From Burkholderiales bacterium (GTDB lineage: Bacteria > Pseudomonadota > Gammaproteobacteria > Burkholderiales > SG8-39): 61,143 nucleotides of DNA. The notes below the pieces were generated by a model. The model did no database searches, was not told the origin of the DNA, and was given only the letters and a program-made list of their open reading frames with translations. How positions within the stretch are numbered: the stretch's first letter is position 1; the number at the start of each line of letters is the position of its first letter. The position numbers were made by a program, and so were the translations under genes. Of the stretch, positions 55,442 to 61,143 are shown piece by piece. The stretch is from positions 1 through 61,143 of the forward strand of contig JACZJT010000002.1 of assembly GCA_014860445.1 (NCBI GenBank), in the 5' to 3' direction.

Positions 55442-56329
55442 TCAGTCGCTGCCCGGGCCTTCCCGGACCAACTCCTCGCGGATGGCCAGCAATTCCTTGC
55501 GGCGCTTTGCATCGGTTTCCGGGTAGCGCATGTTCAGCGCCTTGAAGGTATCGACGATGACCTGGGCGATGATCAGCCGGGCGTTCTCCTTGTCGTCGGC
55601 GGGCACCACATACCAGGGCGCCGTCTTGGTGCTGGTTGCGCCGAGGCAGGCTGCATAGGCCTGCATGTACTGCTTCCAGAATTTCCTTTCCTCGATGTCG
55701 GCGAGGCTGAACTTCCAGTTCTTTTCCGGTTCATCGATGCGATCGAGGAAGCGCTTGCGCTGCTCTTCTTCGGACAGATGCAAAAAGAATTTGATGATGC
55801 GCGTGCCATTGCGATAAAGGTGATTCTCCAGGTCGACGATGGAGCGATAGCGTTCCTGCCACAAGGTGTTCGTATCGACCAGCGCTTCCGGCAGGCGCTG
55901 TTCGCGCAGGATCTCCGGGTGCACGCGGACGATCAGCACCTCTTCGTAATAGGAGCGGTTGAAAATGCCGATGCGTCCGCGTTCGGGCAGCGCCTGCGTC
56001 GTGCGCCAGAGAAAATCGTGGTCCAGTTCGGTCGCGCTCGGATGCTTGAAACTGAACACCTGGCAGCCCTGCGGGTTGACGCCGGACATCACGTGGCGGA
56101 TGGCGCCGTCCTTGCCGGCGGCATCCATCGCCTGGAAGATCAGCAGCACGGCATGGCGGTTGGACGCGTAGTGCAGGCGCTGCAGCGAACTCAACTCCTC
56201 CACCTGTTGCTGCAGCAGTTTCGCGTACTTCTTCTTCGACTTGTAGACAGGCTTCACGCGCGTCGGCCACTTTTGGAGATCGACCTTCTTCCCGGCCGGT
56301 ACGCGGAAGTCCTCTGGATTGATTTTCAA
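55442..56329 (-). CDS. ppk2: Polyphosphate kinase 2 family protein
   Basis: 295 residues with the PPK2 fold: Walker A in [22 protein letters not shown] (~66-75), Walker B region in [13 protein letters not shown], and the lid region [33 protein letters not shown]. The enzyme transfers phosphate between polyphosphate and nucleotides. TTG 56329 is the start, with GGAGG seven bases upstream, overlapping the atpG stop. It is the last gene of the N-type ATPase operon, which ties polyphosphate to ATP/ion homeostasis. Confidence 0.88.
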   Translation of the reverse strand: MKINPEDFRVPAGKKVDLQKWPTRVKPVYKSKKKYAKLLQQQVEELSSLQRLHYASNRHAVLLIFQAMDAAGKDGAIRHVMSGVNPQGCQVFSFKHPSATELDHDFLWRTTQALPERGRIGIFNRSYYEEVLIVRVHPEILREQRLPEALVDTNTLWQERYRSIVDLENHLYRNGTRIIKFFLHLSEEEQRKRFLDRIDEPEKNWKFSLADIEERKFWKQYMQAYAACLGATSTKTAPWYVVPADDKENARLIIAQVIVDTFKALNMRYPETDAKRRKELLAIREELVREGPGSD

Positions 56330-57255
56330 TTTGAATCCTCCGCTGTTTCCGGTTTCACCTTCTGCCGTCGAGATCCAGCGAGCGCCTCGAACCCGGAGAT
56401 GACGTCGAACAACTCTTCGTCGATGCCGCTCTGGCGCAGGCGATGGAACGCGCCGTTGAGGTCCTCGAGCAGGTCGTCGATGTTCTTCTCGGCGCGCTGC
56501 ATCGCCGCGAGGCGGCTCGCATTCTCGCTCGCAAGCGATTCGGCGCAGGCGCGGTAGAGCGACACGAAAAGATATTCGCGAATCAGCGCGCGCAGGGTCG
56601 CGGCGCCGCCGCCCATGTCCTCGGGCAGATTTCCCGTCGGCCAGGGCAATTCGGCCAGCTTGCGCCGCCAGCTATCATCCAGCGGCAGCAGCCGCTGGCT
56701 GACGGACGCATAGACCGCGCCGGAACTGGGTCGGTTGTAGAACAGATGGAGTGCGCCGACTTCACCATGGCTGTGGCTGGTCTGGGCATCGACGAGAATC
56801 TGCCCGACCAGCGGCGTGATGCCCTTGACGGAATTGGGCACGGCGTAGAGTCCGGCCAGCGGCAGACCTGCATCCGCCAGGCGGGCATGCACGCGCTCGC
56901 CGACCGCCCAGACCCGGGGCTTGCCGGGAAGCGCGGCCAGGCTCTTCACGGCAAAATCGGCCACCACGTCGTTGAACTGTCCCACCAAGCCCTGATCGGA
57001 ACCGAATACCACTGCCCCGACCGATGCCTTATGCGCGCGCCTTGCGCCTTCGGCCATCAGCGCAGCCGGTGCGTCCCGGCGCAAGCAAATGCTCAGGCCC
57101 AGTTCCACGGTCCGATAGTAGTCGGCCAGGGCGCGCACCGATTGCTCGTATTGACCGATGCTCGAAGCGGCCAGCGCTTTCATCGAGCGAACCACCGATT
57201 GCAGATCGCCCGCACTGCCGATCTTGCGCCGCAGGCTCGCCGTGGTATCGCTCAT
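56326..57255 (-). CDS. atpG: N-type F-ATPase gamma subunit
   Basis: 309 residues, the central shaft of F1. The N-terminal helix [26 protein letters not shown] and the C-terminal helix [49 protein letters not shown] are clear gamma features, divergent as in alternate (N-type) ATPases. ATG 57255 overlaps the TGA of the hibernation-factor gene, with GGAGGAG just upstream; GTG 57258 is an alternative. The gene is separated from atpA by the hibernation-factor gene. Confidence 0.88.
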   Translation of the reverse strand: MSDTTASLRRKIGSAGDLQSVVRSMKALAASSIGQYEQSVRALADYYRTVELGLSICLRRDAPAALMAEGARRAHKASVGAVVFGSDQGLVGQFNDVVADFAVKSLAALPGKPRVWAVGERVHARLADAGLPLAGLYAVPNSVKGITPLVGQILVDAQTSHSHGEVGALHLFYNRPSSGAVYASVSQRLLPLDDSWRRKLAELPWPTGNLPEDMGGGAATLRALIREYLFVSLYRACAESLASENASRLAAMQRAEKNIDDLLEDLNGAFHRLRQSGIDEELFDVISGFEALAGSRRQKVKPETAEDSN

Positions 57256-57614
57256 CACTCCTCCGGCGGCTCCTGGTGCGACGGGTCGGCGGCGCGAATT
57301 CCGCGATCATGCATCCGCCCGACCGTGCTCTCGACTATTCTGGTCAATTTGTCCGCTGCACCTGCGACGGCCTGGTGCATGGACCCGGCGTGATGCGTGA
57401 CCGCGATAGGCTGGCGGCCCTGGAGTCGGGCCTCCATTAAGCAGCGCTTATCGTCCTGGCCACTCTTGTGGCCGACTTCGTCGCTCAGGTGCACCTCGAC
57501 GCGCGTGACGTGATTGCCGTACCGGCCGACGGCGCTTTCCACTACGCCGCGGACGTGCGCGGTAAGCGCCTCGTGACCTTCGATGTTATGGTCGGTGTTG
57601 ATTTGAATTTGCAT
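57255..57614 (-). CDS. HPF/RaiA-type ribosome hibernation factor
   Basis: 119 residues with the sigma-54 modulation/S30AE fold: MQIQINTDHNIEGHEALTAHV, VTRVEVHLSDEVG, CLMEARLQGRQPIAVTHHAG and MHQAVAGAADKL. Such proteins bind the 30S decoding centre and silence ribosomes in starvation. ATG 57614 is preceded by GGAG at good distance. The gene lies inside the ATPase operon, between atpA and atpG, and its stop overlaps the atpG start. Confidence 0.88.
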   Translation of the reverse strand: MQIQINTDHNIEGHEALTAHVRGVVESAVGRYGNHVTRVEVHLSDEVGHKSGQDDKRCLMEARLQGRQPIAVTHHAGSMHQAVAGAADKLTRIVESTVGRMHDRGIRAADPSHQEPPEE

Positions 57615-57651
57615 CGTGTTCTCCGCTTGTATCGTTGCGTGGCTAAAAGGC

Positions 57652-57746
57652 CATTTCAAAATTAACAGTCATTCCGAAGCCGTAGGCTGAGGAATCTGCT
57701 TTTTTGCTTGATTCAGAAGCAGATTCCTCGCTGCGCTCGAAATGAC
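57652..57746. repeat. Dispersed palindromic repeat element, copy 2
   Basis: A shorter copy of the element at 44608-44730, with arms GAGGAATCTGCTT (57690-57702) and AAGCAGATTCCTC (57717-57729) that can form a perfect 13-bp stem. It lies between atpA and the hibernation-factor gene within the operon, where the hairpin could affect read-through or RNA stability. Confidence 0.8.
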
Positions 57747-57777
57747 GATTAATGGGATGTTCATTGTGAAATGCGCT

Positions 57778-59345
<1,568 letters not shown>

Positions 59346-59349
<4 letters not shown>

Positions 59350-60146
59350 GGGTTCTTTGTTTGAGGCTTGGCTTCGGCTTCAAACTTGTCCTTGGATTTC
59401 AGAAGCTCAGCGACGCCTTTTTCCAGAGACGCGAGGTAATCCGCAATGCTCCACGCCACCTTGTGTCCATTGGTCGCGAGTTCGATCCCGCTGATCAGCT
59501 CTGGCGCGGTCTCGAAGCGCACAGGGATGTCGGACGAGAAGGTTTCGTTGAGGGCATTCTGTATCGCTGTGCGCTGCGCCGCCGGCAGGTTGAATGCGCT
59601 GCGCACGCGCGCGGGTTCAGAGGCTGTCTTGAGCGCTTCGCCGAGGCTCTGTTTCGCTGGGTCGTCCATTTCTCGCAAGCGCCGCGTGAACACGTCGGCG
59701 AGGCGATCTTCCAGGCTCACCGCGGCGAGATCGGTCAACGCCTTGCGCGCGATGGCAAACACCTCCTGCTGCGCCCGGCGACTGATGGTCTGATTGAGGT
59801 TATGGGCGTCGTTTCTCAGCGTTTCCTGTCGCTTGGCGCTCAAGGCGTCGGCCGCCTGCCGCGCTTCGTCCAGGAGCCGCTGACGTTCGGCTTTAGCTTC
59901 CTCCGTCGCCTTGTTCAGGAGCGCGGCGCGCTGCTGCTCGAACGCTTCGTTCCTGTGCTGGAATTCGTCGCGTTCCTCCTGCGCTGCGGCCTCTTTCGCT
60001 TCGGCGTCCGCCAGTGACTTGGCAATCTTATTCTCACGTGCGTCGATGGCGTCCAGAATCGGGCGGTAAAGAAAATGCTTCAACAACCACACCAGAATGA
60101 GGAAGTTGACGACTTGCGCACCGACGGTAAACCAGTCGATCAGCAT
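59346..60146 (-). CDS. atpF: N-type F-ATPase b subunit with delta-like extension
   Basis: 266 residues, longer than a usual b subunit (~156). One N-terminal membrane helix ([23 protein letters not shown]), a long charged coiled coil (~35-150) and a C-terminal part (~165-250) with delta-like features ([28 protein letters not shown]). N-type operons lack a separate delta gene, and this extension takes its place. It follows atpE by three bases. Confidence 0.88.
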
Positions 60147-60149
60147 GAC

Positions 60150-60431
60150 TTACTTTCCTGCTGCGTGAGCGATGACGTTGTTCCAGAACGGGTTGGCGAA
60201 GATGAGAATCATCGAGACCACGAAGCAGTAGATGGCGGTGGACTCGATCATCGCCAGACCGACGAATAGCGTCCGAGTGATGGTGGCGGAGGCATCCGGC
60301 TGCTGCGCCAGCGAGGTCAGCGCCATTGCAACCGCGCGACCTTCGCCAAGTGAAGGGCCGATGACCCCGATGGCGATGGTAAGGCCGGCAGTGACGATTG
60401 AAGCCACCGCGATAATGGTCAGGCTATCCAT
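60150..60431 (-). CDS. atpE: N-type F-ATPase c subunit (rotor ring)
   Basis: 93 residues, two membrane helices. The second helix has ESTAIY, the Glu-Ser-Thr-x-x-Tyr arrangement known from Na+-binding rotor rings such as that of Ilyobacter. The first helix has GEG where that protein has GQG, adding a second carboxylate as in other N-type c subunits. The coupling ion is thus Na+ by motif, but a two-carboxylate proton site is also possible. Confidence 0.9.
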   Translation of the reverse strand: MDSLTIIAVASIVTAGLTIAIGVIGPSLGEGRAVAMALTSLAQQPDASATITRTLFVGLAMIESTAIYCFVVSMILIFANPFWNNVIAHAAGK

Positions 60432-60462
60432 GGCATTTCCTTGGGTTGTCGTGGGTCATGCT

Positions 60463-61143
60463 TCAAGGTGTTGCATCGGACTCTGGTTTGGGCTTGCGCA
60501 CCCGTGTGGCTGCCGCGATGTAGACCGTGGCCAGGATGCTGAAGATGTAGGCTTGCACCATGCCCGTCAGCAGTCCGAGCGCGCTCATGGCGATCGGGAA
60601 AACGAAGGGCGTGATGGTCAGCAGAATGGCGAGAATCATCGTCCCGCTCATCATGTTGCCGAACAGGCGAACGGCCAGGGCGAGGGTGCGCGAAAACTCG
60701 CTGATGATGTTGAACGGCAGCATGAAGGCCGTCGGCTTCAGGTAGGCTTTGAGATATTCGCCCAGCCCGCTCTCCTCGATGCCGAACATCGGCACCGCCA
60801 CAAACACACAGATCGCCAGTGCCGCGGTGGTCGAGAGCGAACCGGTCGGCGGCTCATAGCCGGGAACGATGGTGAAGAGGCTCGCCATCGCGACAAACAG
60901 GAACAGGGTACCGAGAAAGCCGAGGTACTTCTGCGGCTGACTCAAGCCGACCTCCTCGATTTGCCTGTCGATGCCGGTGACGACGATCTCCAGCAGATTC
61001 TGCCAGCGCGAACGTTGCAGACCGGTGGAAAGTCTGCGCGTAACGAGATATGAACCGACCGCGAGCACGAACATCAGTCCCCATGTGTAAGCGATCGTGG
61101 CGTTGAGTTTGAATACCCCGTATTGCCAGAAAATGATTGCGTC
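60463..61143 (-). CDS. atpB: N-type F-ATPase a subunit, cut by the window edge
   Basis: At least 227 residues; the frame is open to the window end, and a few N-terminal codons lie outside (the visible start is DAIIFWQYGVFKLNATIAYTW). It has five to six membrane helices and the functional Arg region FSRTLALAVRLFGNMMSG. It forms the ion path against the c ring. The gene order B-E-F-A-G on the minus strand is that of N-type ATPase operons; the atpD, C and R genes are expected beyond the edge. Confidence 0.9.
   Translation of the reverse strand, partial: DAIIFWQYGVFKLNATIAYTWGLMFVLAVGSYLVTRRLSTGLQRSRWQNLLEIVVTGIDRQIEEVGLSQPQKYLGFLGTLFLFVAMASLFTIVPGYEPPTGSLSTTAALAICVFVAVPMFGIEESGLGEYLKAYLKPTAFMLPFNIISEFSRTLALAVRLFGNMMSGTMILAILLTITPFVFPIAMSALGLLTGMVQAYIFSILATVYIAAATRVRKPKPESDATP

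Overview
The window is GC-rich, densely coded bacterial DNA. Gene content points to a betaproteobacterium of the Burkholderiales/Nitrosomonadales type: betaproteobacterial-style Crp/Fnr regulator, CsbD, DUF3185, MipA, NodT, AsmA, a cyclic glucan synthase and an N-type F-ATPase. The genus cannot be read from the sequence. No rRNA, tRNA, IS element, integrase or CRISPR array was seen.

Layout. 0.2-16.1 kb is a signalling block on the + strand: a hybrid histidine kinase with three nearly identical PAS units, a receiver protein, a decayed receiver gene, then a tightly overlapping series kaiC-kaiB-(PAS/GAF/GGDEF/EAL)-(REC/PAS/GAF/GGDEF/EAL)-diguanylate cyclase. 16.3-19.2 kb (-) holds a porin/phosphate-binding-like pair and an M48 protease. 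19.5-24.9 kb (+) holds a membrane diguanylate cyclase and an Mla/MCE-type lipid transport operon, with broken fragments of the same operon on both sides. 25-31.9 kb (-) holds envelope genes (DUF3943, AI-2E-type permease, phospholipase D-like lipoprotein, collagen-like lipoprotein, AsmA). 32.1-42.3 kb (+) is a 2,934-residue cyclic beta-glucan synthase and a Na+/H+ antiporter. 42.3-50.1 kb is a mosaic of stress and envelope genes around a Crp/Fnr-type regulator. 50.6-55.4 kb (+) is a MacA-MacB-NodT efflux operon. 55.4-61.1 kb (-) is an N-type F-ATPase operon (atpB-E-F-A) followed by a ribosome-hibernation factor gene, atpG and ppk2.

The most striking feature is not a gene. A palindrome of consensus GTGCGCNNGCGCACATA occurs at 15 intergenic places. 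It has CRP-site architecture (TGTG-N8-CACA), and in 14 promoter directions a -10-like hexamer starts exactly 29.5 bases from its centre, as expected for class II CRP-type activation at -41.5. These promoters face the kinase, the Mla operon, the glucan synthase, asmA, the collagen-like lipoprotein, a cytochrome-BON protein, the efflux operon, the Crp/Fnr gene itself and small RNAs.

Three of the sites drive a family of ~90-nt small RNAs (29.8, 45.7 and 50.3 kb). Each has a 5' stem-loop that displays CUCCUCC, an anti-Shine-Dalgarno sequence, followed by a strong intrinsic terminator. Together the window looks like a piece of a large Crp-type envelope/stress regulon that activates envelope remodelling genes and anti-SD small RNAs, set beside a KaiBC/c-di-GMP signalling block and a translation/energy-saving ATPase cluster.
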